Part shown: positions 47,018 to 58,416 of the stretch, piece after piece
Position numbering within the stretch: the first letter of the stretch is position 1
Layout: every line of letters starts with the position of its first letter
Source of the DNA: Botryosphaeria dothidea
Lineage: Eukaryota > Ascomycota > Dothideomycetes > Botryosphaeriales > Botryosphaeriaceae
Assembly (NCBI GenBank): GCA_011503125.2
Contig: WWBZ02000022.1
Coordinates: 1-64,000 of the forward strand
Length of the DNA: 64,000 nt
Direction: 5' to 3'
Notes under the pieces: generated by a model
Told to the model about the DNA's origin: nothing
Databases searched by the model: none
What the model saw: only the letters and a program-made list of their open reading frames with translations
Made by a program: the position numbers and the translations under genes

Positions 47018-47893
47018 ATGCCATCCCTTTCGAGCACCCTCAAGACGGGTGCGCCCTATCACTTGCTCAGGTTAGCAGGAGCCAGAGCTTGCCAGAACAC
47101 CCCACCCGCTGGCACTTGAGGCTCAACCTTCCCTTGAGCACTTCCCAAACCTCGTACACTGAAGACATTCATTTCCCCACTCCAAAAATAGCATTCGTCC
47201 CAACTTTCCCACGAAGTCCTCCCCACACTACCACGATCAGACGCCCCGCTAACGCTTGCGCCCAAACCAAAGCTATGGCACCCTCCTGGGCAGCACGCTC
47301 TTCCAGTCCTTCATCGGCGGGGTGATCGCCTTCCGGGTACTGCCGCGCCCGCAATTCGCGCAGCTGCAGTCCAAGACCTTCCCCGTCTACTTCGCCATGC
47401 AGACGGCGCTGTCGCTCGTCCTGGGCCTGACCTTCCCCTCGCGCGCCGGCACGGTCGGCTACGAGGCGCTGCGCGACGACTCGGCGGGCCTGCTCGCCGA
47501 CACGAACCGCGGCGCGCTGATCGCCATCGCCACCATGTTCGTCAGCGGCCTCGTCAACCTGGCGTTCGTCGGGCCCGCGACGACCAAGTGCATGAGGGAG
47601 AGGAAGCATCAGGGTGAGTGAACCCCTCCCCCGTCGATCTGCCCGTTGTGAGATTGAGGGTTCATTGGGCGTGATTGGCTGGTTCGAGCAGGACGGGGCT
47701 TGCTGACTGACGATGCTTGGCTTTAACAGAGACGCGCGATGGCAAGAAGTCCTATGACGCGGGTCCCCACTCGCCCGAGATGCAGCGGCTGAACAAGAAG
47801 TTTGGCATGCTGCATGGCATTTCGTCGCTGACGAATCTGGCCGGCTTTTTCGCGGAGATCTACTACGGCATTGTACTGGCTCAGCGGCTGTAG
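47018..47893 (+). CDS. TMEM205-like (DUF4149) membrane protein
   Basis: A small multi-span membrane protein of unknown biochemical role; the human relative TMEM205 has been linked to drug transport or tolerance. Three exons (47018-47070, 47273-47613, 47730-47893) give 185 residues. Features typical of the family are a hydrophobic hairpin at about 20-45 (GSTLFQSFIGGVIAFRVLPR), QLQSKTFPVYFAMQ (about 48-61), a following span (SLVLGLTF), another around 90-115, and a C-terminal amphipathic part ending FGMLHGISSLTNLAGFF and a last span. The first exon encodes only the short cytosolic N-terminus, YHLLR/S. The 202-bp first intron is long for this genome but both splice sites are standard. Confidence 0.85.
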
Positions 47894-48324
47894 ATCCTAT
47901 ATTGCCACGCATTAAGTGATGAGGCAAAAAGAAAGGGGCCGGTGAGACAGAAGATTGTACAAAATGTGATGCAGATTTGCGCATGCAAGCAGGAAAACAA
48001 ACCTTTGAATATCTCTACCACTGTTGGATCCATGAAAGCTAAGCCCGCTGCGTCACTTTTGAACACCATGCACACTTTGCACTCCAGGTCGCATTAGCAC
48101 AAAAAACCGCATTGGAGCCTGACGCCCTTTGGCTCTGGAGATTGATTCATTCGTTAAAGCGTAAAATTGTCAAACGGTCTTGAAGTGCGCTTATGTTGCT
48201 GCGCCTGCTCGTTCATCATTACCTCCGCATTACGCATTCAAAGCCGTACCGAACGTCCTCTACGAGGGTATCATGCAGTCTTATCTTCCCAACGCTTCTT
48301 GATGTCCGCCAACCGAGACGTGTC
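47894..48324. other. Convergent 3' region
   Basis: A 431-bp spacer between the stop codons of two convergent genes, probably made of their two 3' untranslated regions. No gene seen. Confidence 0.5.
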
Positions 48325-50737
48325 TTAGATAACCTGACTCTCCAATTCCCTCACAGTACGCTCGCTGACATCATCCAACACCCAACGTTCAATCTTCTCG
48401 GCAACCTCACCAACTAGTCGCTCATACGTCTCGCTGACGAAAAACAGTCCGCAATGGGCACCAACCTCGTCCATGCCTCCCATGAACACGCGTATCCAGG
48501 CGGGGTCACGTTGACCAGTGCGTGGATCCTTATCGGGTAGAATGCAAAACTTGCGATCCCTTTTCTTCTTCTCGGGCAAATGCGGACCCGGGGACAGGGA
48601 TGCAGATTGCGAAAGAGAGGTACCTTGAGACGAGGCTCTGTGGTGAATCGCAGAAGATGGAGGTGGGAAATAGCTCTCAGTACGAGATGCCGAGGGTGTG
48701 AGCGAGGGCGTGAGCGACTCCGAGCGCCCATGAGACGCATGCTTCTCAAGTTGTGCGTCCTTCTCAGGCTGCACTTCTTCCTTAGGTTGCTCTTCTTCCT
48801 TAAGTTGCTCTCCTTCCTTGGTCTGCACTTCTTCCTTGGGCTGCACTTCTCTCTCAGGCTGTGTTTCTTTTTCGGGCTGCACATCTTGCACAGCCTCGTC
48901 TTCAGGTGGTAGGCCAAGCATCTTGCGTTGGACACGCAGACGCTCGCGCTCTGCCTCGGCCATGCGTTGGCCTTCGGCTTCCATGCGCTGTCGCTCCTGT
49001 AGCAGCCGCAGCTCTTCGCCAGATTTCTGACTCTCTGCTTCTGCCTGCTTTGCCTGCTCCTTTTCTTCTTTGGCCTTGGCCTTTTGGAGGCGTTTCTCTT
49101 CTTTCTTCGCATCTTTGGCCATCTTCTCTTCTGCTTTGGCTCGTTGCTTTATCAGAGTGTTTCGGTCCTTAACAGCACGTTTGTACTCTTTGAGCGATTG
49201 CTCATGCTCCTTCAGAGCTGTCTTGCGAGCTTCTTCATCAGAGCAGTTGTCCAATTCTGGCTGAATTGGCTCGACAGGGGGAGGAGGTATCTCCGGAAGA
49301 GACGTAATACTCACAGCCGATGATGTATCTTGGCTTATTGAGTGAGTCGGCGTCAAGTCATGGTCGCTAAGGGGGATCGGAGCAATGTGCTCCATCTCCT
49401 CGTTCATCTGTGACGCCTCGATCTCAGGGGAAACGTCATTCCTCGGCTGCTCCACCGAAATCCTTGGACTGATGGACTGGGACTGGCTCGGGGTCAACCG
49501 GAGGTCTTGATTCGAGGAGGCCAGACTGAGGTCCGACATCCCAAAATCAGTAGTTGAAACCCCAGCTTGAGGGGTCTTTGGCTTCTTGGGACGACCGGTG
49601 CTCGCCGTGTAAAAGTTCACGAAGCGAACGCGCGGGACTGAGTGAGGATTGTGCCCCATGGAGGCAACAGCTGTCCTTCTCCTCGCCTCATCCTCTTCTT
49701 CGAGTGAACGAACGCGCTTATAGCGCTTCTTGAGACCAGGGTAATCAGCCATGGTGCCACCAAACTCGAGATGCGACTTGACATATTGTCTTCCCGCTTG
49801 CACCAAACCATCTGAATGTTTAGTGATAAAGTGTAGAGCGCTCTCCCAGCCTTTGCGCACAGGAAGCACGACGTCGTTATCGAAGCGAGGGTTATAATTT
49901 GGGTCGTTCGGATTAGAGGAGAATAGCGTGTCATTCCTAAGGGGTGGACCCAAATCGAGGGTGCTCACGCTACTGTGCGCAGAGGGATAGTTCTGGTGGG
50001 AGTGAGAAGCTTGCCCTGCGGTTCCTGTATTGTGCTCAGGAGTCTCTTCTGCAGGGCGGAAAATACTGCTCAGGCCAGCTCCAATAATGCCCGGATGCAT
50101 TCCGAGGAATGGTACATCGAAGTTGATGATACCAAGTATGCGGTGCCGAAATGCATAACCCATGAAAGCCGCTGGCCCGTGAGGGGGGAGCAATACTACT
50201 TCAGCAGAGAGCAGGCCCCCCATCGAATGTCCAAGAAGTATGATGTCTGTATCGGGCGTGGCGTGGGGAGTGAGCCTGGGCTGGAATCAGTCCTGGGGCA
50301 CACCAAAGCAGTCACACATATACGGAAACTACCGACCATTTGCTAAACTGCTCCGTTGCATGTTCTATTGTGTTCCTAGCGCGATACTTGGGGTATATCT
50401 TGGTATGGACCACATGAGTCTCTCTCAACGTCACGGTAACCAGATTGTGGACGTGTGCGGGGAAGCTCTGGAAGCTAGTCTCGTCGCCCATGAATCCATG
50501 GACGTAGATGAGCAGCAGCTTGCGGCGGCCATGCTGGTGGTCTGAGTCGGCAGGCACGAGCGACTGGGTCGATGAGGAACGCGGGTCGTTGGTTGCCAGA
50601 GCATGCAGCGGGTGCGTGCCTGAGGCGTGATCACCGACTTCCGCATACGGCGGGGGCGAGTCGGAGTAGGGCGTGAGATGGACGGTGTCGGCACGGACGC
50701 GGGGAGGTAGCGCGGGCGGGGAAGACTTCTGCTGCAT
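48325..50737 (-). CDS. Lipase-like alpha/beta hydrolase with charged helical insert
   Basis: Two exons (50737-50337 and 50275-48325) give 783 residues. The N-terminal 250 residues are an alpha/beta hydrolase: LLLIYVHGFMGDETSFQSFP (about 78-97) gives the oxyanion loop, and LLGHSMGG (147-154) carries nucleophile Ser151. This resembles the DUF676/lipase-like group acting on membranes. A long disordered part follows. Residues about 480-592 form a Lys/Glu/Arg/Gln-rich helix, likely coiled coil, and 595-642 are a degenerate repeat of a six-residue unit like QPKEEV. The last 80 residues (PAWIRVFMGGMDEVGAHCGL, then YERLVGEVAEKIERWV) look conserved and may complete the fold. The 61-bp intron uses an unusual donor, GTCGGT. 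Substrate and location are unknown. Confidence 0.82.
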
Positions 50738-52800
50738 GGCTACCTGGGCGATCGCGTTCTTCGCGAGGAATGTGACGGGGCGATGACGGCAGAGATCGAT
50801 CTCAGGCCGTCTCCTTGCGCTCCTTGCGGACGACCAGCGCTCCGGGACAGGCTGCGACACTGCTTGGCATGCGAATATTTGGGGGAAACATAAACAAACG
50901 GGTTGGGGGCGGAGATCGGGGCGGTGGCAGCGATCAAGAGTTGTGCGGAGGCTTTGCGGGCCTCACACTGCAGCGGGATGGCTGTGAGGAGGCTGAGCCA
51001 GGTGTTGCGGGGACGGCGCACGATTCTTCTCGAATGTCGTCGGTGCACGCAGGGCAGGGCGCCATGACGTTGCGAGCGACGAGACGGCCCGCTGTGGTTG
51101 GAGCGATGGAGGAGCGCGCGCACGTGAACGCAGCAGCGGACGCCAGCCGTGTTTCATGCGTGCGGCGACCGTGTGGCCAGTCAGCGGCCGGCGCCGGGGC
51201 GACGTTTGACGACCAGCTTCTGTAACCCTGGGCGCCAGGTCACGCAGCGGCGTGCAAACACCTCGCACTCGCCGTTTCTGGCACACACCCATGCTCTTAG
51301 CAGTCGTCTCGTCTAGCAGCAGCGCTCGGCCCGACACGCCCAGAGCGCTCGAGAAGCACACGGAGCCGAAGTCTATTCTATGTTTGGCCGCCAGGTGCGT
51401 GTCTGCGCTGTGCTGTGCCTGCGGAGTGCAGAGTGCAGCGCAGCCTCCCCTCGCACCTCCGTGCCGCGTCGACGTGGACCAAGACCACGACCCGGACGGC
51501 CGCACCGCAGGCGAATGGCAGCTAGACGCAGATCCGGCGGCGGGCTGGCTCCTCGTGGTGATCCTGAAGCGGCGCGTCTGATCGCGATGCCGTGATGGCA
51601 GCTCAGAGCTCAGAACCCGGCCGGCAGCAGGGCCGCCCGTCCTGCGTGCTGGGATGCCCGTACAGGCAGTCGCGCCGTTTGCGTGCCGCTGGGCGCTCGC
51701 AGGTTTTGCAATTTCGCCGCCGCCCACTCGACTCGCCGTCTCCATGCCGCCCGACGAGCGACGCGGCGAGCGGCCAGTGACGAGGCGGGAGCCACAACAG
51801 AGCCTCGCTCGCCGCCGCTGCCGTGGCTGCTTGCACGGCAGGCTGGCAGCCCTCGCACCGCGCCCCAGCACCAACCCAGCGCCGTGTTTGCCAGGCCGCC
51901 CCGTCGCACGCCCCAGCGCGCACAGAACTACCTGCCCGATCGCGTGTGCTGCTAGGATTTAGCACCACTGGCACCCACGCATGCACGGCTATTCATAGCA
52001 GCAATTGGCGGGTAATGAATTGGAGCAGGGATTCTTATATTGCGCCGCCGAGTCTGCACTAGCTCCGCCGGGCCACAGCAGCCAAGCAGCGTACCCGCAC
52101 CAAGCTCTCCCATCCTCCACACCCGCGCGCCGCTGCTGCAACGCTCACCACCGCTCCCCTTCGCTCGCTCCGCCTCTCTCGCGCGAGGCCCGCCCGCGAC
52201 GTCGACAAGCCCGCCTCCCCGTGCACCGCTCCCCAGTGCGCGAGGCCCCACGACGAAGCACGTCTGAGACGCATCGCTCGCTCAATACTCAGACACGGCA
52301 CCCTCGAGCCACCTCAGTCCACTTTTCTCCGTCGCACAGCGTGGAACGGCCGCCGCAATCAAACACCACCGCGCCTGCGCGACCCTCCGCCCTCCACGAC
52401 ACCCACTCCGTACATAAACCCAAATGCAGCAGCGTTGAGGTAATCTAAAGGTGCGTTGCGCCGATCCTCCACCGATCCTGCTGCACAGTTCAGGGCGATC
52501 GAGTTAACCAACCCGCAGGAGCAGAGCGCTGCCAGTCTCGCACCGACTGGCGTCCATTCGTTTCCCTCTCCCCCCAGACCGCGTACATAGACCCATTCTC
52601 CATCGACTGGAAGACCACGCCCGTTCTTTTGCGCTCTTTCACCCTCGAAATCCGGACCTTCGCTACCGCGCGCGTCCGCTGGCATCTAACCCTTCTCCCG
52701 CGGTCGCCTGGACAGCGCCCGCGGAGCCCAGCAACTCCAATCCTGCGCAGCAACGGCTCGTCGCAATTACTACTCGTTTTAACCCGTCCCCGCCGCCGCC
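50738..52800. promoter_or_regulatory. GC-rich divergent upstream region
   Basis: About 2 kb between the divergent hydrolase and mucin-like genes. It is very GC-rich, so frames up to 303 codons are open by chance on both strands; none has a recognisable domain or signal. The 700 bp before 52801 are C-rich and pyrimidine-rich, like a long fungal 5' leader, and contain small upstream ATGs. Confidence 0.5.
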
Positions 52801-54879
52801 ATGGAGAGCCCGGCGAAGCGGCGGCGGACCGAGCGCGGCTCAAGCCGGATTTACGCTGCAGACAAAGTCGCAAATGGCTTTGGACGCATGCAGATTATGA
52901 AGGAGACGGTGGTGGAGAACTCGCCCACGCCAACGCCAGCTCCGCACATTGACGAGCCTCTACTGCTACGCGAAAAACGGGGCGATCATCGGAAGCTAGG
53001 TCTACGACACAGGCTTATTCACCGGCAAGAGATTGACCCTGCGGAGGCCGACGATGTCACTGTTGTCACCGTTGTGAGGCAAATTGATCAGGATGGAAAC
53101 ACCGTTGGCATTAAGACCATGAGCTCGGCAATAGCAGCGAGCTCTGCTGGACAAGCCATTTCGTCAACGCCCACTTCATCGTCAACACTAACTTCATCCT
53201 CCGAATCTTCTTCGTCTTCATCTTCCTCTTCCTCTTTGGCAACGACTACAGCGAGCATTCCTCAAGTCCCAAGTGTGCCTGCCTTCCCGAGCGATCTCAC
53301 CGTTCCTGCCGTACCTCCCTACCCTTTTAATTCCGGCGATTCGACCCCGCCTATTACATCTTCATTGAGCGCTGAATCATCAGTGCAAACCACAACCAAC
53401 ACAGCAGCTTCTTCTGTAGCCACACCACAGACACCGAGCTCTTCATCTTCAGCAGCAGGGGCCAGCACAATGACTCCCGGCGGTACGCCAGTGCCATTTG
53501 GCACAAGCTCTCCTTGTACGTTCTGACTCATTTTGATACCCATGTTTTAGCTAATGTTTCATTGAACAGTTCTCGGAACTCCCACGCCTTCATCAACGAC
53601 GACGTCGATGTCGAGCACTTCTTCGGATGTTCCTGTGGGAGCTGCAACTGTAGGAGAAAGCTCGAGTGTATCTGCAACGTCTTCTCCAACGGGCGAGACA
53701 TCTTCGCCGACTGGTGAGGCTACTTCTTCCCCAACAGGTGGTGCAACGTCTTCCCCAACTGGCGAGGAAACTTCCTCTCCAACTGGTGGTGCAACTTCAT
53801 CCACTGGCGAAGCTTCCTCTCTCACTGCGTCTTCGCCTTCAGGTGCAACTTCATCCCCCATCTCCACCTCGGACATCCTGTCGAGTATCTCGGCAACGCT
53901 GTCGGCAAGCTCTTCCGCGAGCACGTCTATCTCCTCTTCCTTCACATCCGCATCTTCCACGGCATCGTCCGAGTCCTCCACATCCTCCTCGGAAGCATCA
54001 TCCATAGGATCGTCCATTATTTTTGGCGGTGCGCCCTCGGCTACTGGTGGCGGAAGCACTGCCACCGCCGGAGCAAGCGACTCCTCGGACAGTGACGATG
54101 GTGGCAGTGGCGTTCCAACACCAAAACTCGTCGGTGGCATCGTTGGTGGCCTCGCAGGATTGGCTGTCTTGCTTATAATAGCATTGGTTCTCCTCCGGTG
54201 GTACAAGCAAAAGCAGAAGAAGCAGAGCAACCAGCGCTTGATGGGAACTCATGATGGGACGGAAGATCCATTTGCTGATCCGATTACGCCCGGTGGAGCT
54301 GGTGGTGCTGGTCAAAGCATGTCGCAACGAGGCGGTGCTTTTCCAGTAGCCGGATTGTTGGGTCGTTTCTCTGGGAATAAAGACTACGGTACGACAACAC
54401 CAGAGCCGCAAGAGCGAGGATTTCAGCGTATCTCGGGCCGCAAGCTCCCATCTGCTTTCAGTCCCGGGATGAGTTCAGAAGATCCTTTCGACGACGACAA
54501 CGCAACCACCGATACCTTCTCCGGATCATTTTATCGTGACAGCCATGGCTTCTATGGTGGTCACAGTAGCTCCACGCCACCAATGTCTCCGGCTGCCGCC
54601 GCCGCCCTTGCTGGAGCTGGATTAGGTGTTGTTGCCGAAGGTTCTGAGTCGCGCCGCCCTGGCACTGGAAAGGAGACAGTGGAGACGCTACGGCCCAGCC
54701 CAGCGCGGACGCCCATAGTGACTCAAGGTCCAATAGGGCAGCACAATTCAATGCTGTGGGGACCCGGCGAGAGTCTGAGCCCGGATTCGCCAGTCCGGCC
54801 TTCGAGCCGCGGTACACTAGGGCGAAGCCACCCGTCGCACGACGGCTCACGTGGTTCACGGTTCACGGAAGATGTTTAA
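52801..54879 (+). CDS. Mucin-like single-pass membrane protein, possible wall sensor
   Basis: Two exons (52801-53515 and 53570-54879) give 674 residues. The first 120 residues are charged and basic (MESPAKRRRTERG and LRHRLIHRQE). Residues about 125-425 are dominated by Ser, Thr, Pro and Ala with short repeats such as SSPTGEATSSPTGGATS (about 275-325), as in O-mannosylated ectodomains. One clear membrane span lies at about 426-448 (LVGGIVGGLAGLAVLLIIAL), followed by a basic stop-transfer RWYKQKQKK and a 225-residue tail. The layout matches fungal Mid2/Wsc-type stress sensors, but no WSC cysteine domain is present and no signal peptide is visible at the N-terminus. A missed upstream exon could supply one, or the protein is a different type. 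No orthologue recognised. Confidence 0.8.
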
Positions 54880-57800
54880 CGACTCCTCTTTTGAGATATC
54901 TCTTATTTACTTTTGCAGCCCGCGGGCTGCGTTCCTTCCAGTCGGGTAACGGGTTGCGGATCAGGGTACATACGATCACCCACATTGGATAACTCGATAC
55001 CCCCACCACCAGTCTCTCTCTAAACCTAGTGTCTGACACTATTACTGTCGCTTATCCCTCTACTGTTTCGTTTTTCCTTGTCTAAAAATATCCCCTTACA
55101 CGCGTGGCCTAATACGTCCGGTCCGACTCTCTGGAGAAGAGGTCGTGTAATACTTTCTCAGCCCCCCTCATCTACCAAGTTTTTACTTTATTTTTCTATA
55201 CAAGAAAAGGACGGTCTTGGGGGGCTCACGCATGTTTATACCCTAGCGCCGCTGAGCGCTGCAGCGTTTTTTTTATGCTTCTTCAGATCGTCCGGATTTT
55301 CTTCCAAAGAGCATTCGAAAAAGCACCCTTATTACCACTTACGAACGCCATGGCAAAAGTTTGCGAGGGGGTCGACTTGCGCCTGTCTTGTTGTACATAA
55401 CGACTGCGCATTAATGCTCTGCAGGGGAAGGAAATCTTGATTGTTTATATGGGTCTTGATTTTCGGGTGGGTTGCAAAACAAAAAGGGCAGGAGCGATAT
55501 CTGCGATGGTTGCTCCAACGACGACGAAAGGCGTTGTAATAGTCGTTTCGTTTTGTTCGTCTTCTTGGTCTTTTTGCCTTTTCGATTCACGGTTTCCAGC
55601 ATTAGAAGTTTTATCTTTCTGGAGCCACTTTTTTTAGTGAGGGGAAGGTGGCGAGCGGGTAACTAGATCTTTGACATCAGGTTTTGCTTGCCCTGCTTCG
55701 CGCTTGTGGAGGATTGTAGATACTCGGAAATGAGGAGAAAAGGAAGGGTGGGGGAACGTAGACAACGCGTTTCCTTCGCTTCTGTCCTATTCTACTTTCG
55801 ATGTCAAACACCGAAGTTCAACTTTCTTCTTCGTCTTCTTGGCTTTTGTCGTTGATGTTTCTTCACACAAACTTTTGGCGCCGTCGTTTGACGGAAAGGG
55901 AACGAGCCGCACACGCACCGGGCCTCCCTCTCTCCCCTTCCTCCCCCTTCCTCGTTCGGGACTCATGCGTTTCTCGATTCGGCTATGTACAGGGGAGGAG
56001 ACTTATGCGTTTGATCGGCTGCGCACCTCCTCCGGCGTTACAGGTTTTAGCGCGATTTTGGAGTATTGCGCGCGTAGGTTTGGTCCTCGCTAACAGGGCT
56101 CACGATGAACGAGCGTTTGATCAGCGCTACCCGCCTGATTCCGAAAAGGAATGAATTATGGTCCACACGGTGGGGACGAAGTTCTGGATCACGGGGCGGA
56201 ATTTTCTTGTTAATTTTAGGCGGGAGGCGAGTATCACGAACATTTCTAGTTGGTGCTTGCGGCAGGTCTCCTGGAAGGCCTGACGGGGGGGGGGGGGAAG
56301 AGAGGGCGAAAGGGCGGATGTTGATGATAATGAGACATGGGGCGTTCGTCTCCGGGTTGTTGTTGGTTTTGGGCAAAGGATTCCTTTTGGCGTTCTCGTT
56401 CGGGGAGGCAGATGCGACTTGCGTTCGATCGCCGTTCAATCGACACAAGACTCTTGCTGAATGGGCTTTGGTGCGCATCAAACAGGCGCGCGTTATGCGT
56501 CTCATGATGCCGACACGGCCAGTCGCCAAGACCTGGTTCTCGTTCTTGCGTGATGGCGCACGGGTGGTAGAAGAGATGAAAGTAAGAAGGGCCTTTTTTT
56601 TTTCGACGGTATCTTCGTGTTCCCGTTGTTGCATATGATAGTGCCGGGATGTCCCTTTTCGGAGATCGAGGGGCGCGGGTGCCAAACACGAAGAGACGCA
56701 AGCCACGGCACGCCGGCGCTAGGCGTATAGCGCTGGCCGTATTATTGGCGTTTGGCGAGATTTGATGTCGTGGCCCTTTCTTGAGCTGTTTTGTTGTTGG
56801 TCGCGATAGATTAGGGCTTTCTGTTCATTCCTCTCGGCAATCGAAACACGTGCTATGATATGATGGCGCAAGGTCTGGCTAGGGAGTGCTTGCAACGCCA
56901 TCGGTGGTGGCAGAAGGGATGACTGCCTGAAGAGGAGGGTGGGCCCGCGACAGAACGCGTAATCCAAATGGGGTTTTGTTATAGGGCTGAAATAGGCGAA
57001 ATGAGGGCGCTCTGAGTTTTTTCAGGCGATGGGGCCCATCGGCTAGACGGAGGACCAAGGCCGGTGAGTATGTGAGACAGGAGGTGAAGAGGTGAAGGTT
57101 TGGTACAGGTGGAGCCTAGTGATGAGGGGACGGCTTGTATGCGTTGGGGTGGGCTAGGAAAAGATATGATCTTCTGCGGATCTGCTTCTGGATGCGGTAG
57201 AAGTTGATGTGCGAAGATCCAAGGTAACATGGCGGCGTTGCGGACTTGAGTAGTGAAGCTATCTCCTCCCTAACGGGTGATCCACTGCATGAGCGGCTGA
57301 GCTAAGCCTGGTTATGATAGAGATCCAAGCGGAGAGACGAGAGTGGATGGGGTGACGTTCGTGCTAACTTAGTTTCCATAGGAAAATCAAATGCGAAAAA
57401 CGCGTGACATCATACAGAAGTGTGCAGATACGTATGAAGGCACATAGAGATGTGGGTCTTTTATTAGTGTGGCTGCACTAGAAAAGACAGTCATAGCTTG
57501 AAGATGCTTCGACTGAAGAAACGCACAAGCTCGTGCCGAATGACCCTGTTACTGCGACGATAAGTCAATGTGGATAACACTACGAGTCTAGAACAACAAG
57601 GTGGAGTGGTTAAAACTCCTAGCGAGACGAATACGTGAAAGCGCACCAGCAACGTCACAGCGGCGCCCACCAGGCACACAATTAAGTATTTGACTGAGGA
57701 AACATAGTTACGTCCAACGCCAGACTAGCAGGGGGAGCAATCGAATGCTGTCTTTTTCACATCTGCTGCTTTGTGTTGCTAGGTTCCGCAACGGTAGGCA

Positions 57801-58416
57801 ACATACTACTGGCAAGGTCGAGATCGGCGCCACTAAGGAGGGAGTGATCAGGGCCAACGGTATGGGATGTTGTGGTTCTCTGCTTCGTTTTCCCCAGGAG
57901 ATAGAAGAAGACCCTCAACGGACCCGGGCACAGGACCAAGAAGAAAGACTGCATGTATGCTCAATCGGCCGACACACGTTTGACTGTTCGAGGGCCGACC
58001 ATAAAAGCGGTGACGCATCGACACTTCGGCGATTAGACCGAGGGAGAGGGCCAACTCTGTTTCTGACTGTCAATCAACAGGGCGAAAGTGACGAATGCAA
58101 ACTTTGCACAGGCAAGTGATGAGTGACGAGAGGCGAGGTTGGAGTGTTCGGAGCGCGTTCGAGAATCGGCGAGTCGGCGGGGATTTGGTAAGCAGCCGGG
58201 GGCGGAGAAATGCAGGCTCCGGAAGGCGGCGGACGTTCGATCCAGAAAGTCATCGCGTCAGAGAGCGCCCGCGCAATCGTCGACTCCAGTCGCCATCCAA
58301 TCCCCCGCCCCTCAGGTCCTCGCGCTTCAATTTGGTGGATGGTGAATCGCCGAGCCCACGCCAACCTCCATCATCTCTCGCCCCACCCTCCGCGCTTCCT
58401 CCCTCCCCCAGAAGCC
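54880..58416. other. Gene-free stretch before the m-AAA protease
   Basis: About 3.5 kb. The first part (to about 55.8 kb) is T-rich and is likely the 3' untranslated region of the membrane-protein gene. Around 56.05-56.7 kb frames of 180-220 codons overlap on both strands; neither shows a domain. A run of about a dozen G lies near 56285. The last 300 bp before 58417 form the promoter and leader of the protease gene. Confidence 0.45.

Noticed and set aside
50963..51874. A 303-codon minus-strand frame between two divergent genes
   Set aside because: The region is extremely GC-rich and open in several frames on both strands. The product is a low-pattern Arg/Ala/Ser mix.
56047..56706. Overlapping frames of 219 (minus) and 177 (plus) codons
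   Set aside because: They overlap on opposite strands, share a poly-G tract and show no domain; more likely untranslated DNA.
58210..58416. In-frame upstream start for the m-AAA protease
   Set aside because: The extra 69 residues do not look like a mitochondrial presequence, whereas the ATG at 58417 begins a typical Arg/Ser-rich one.
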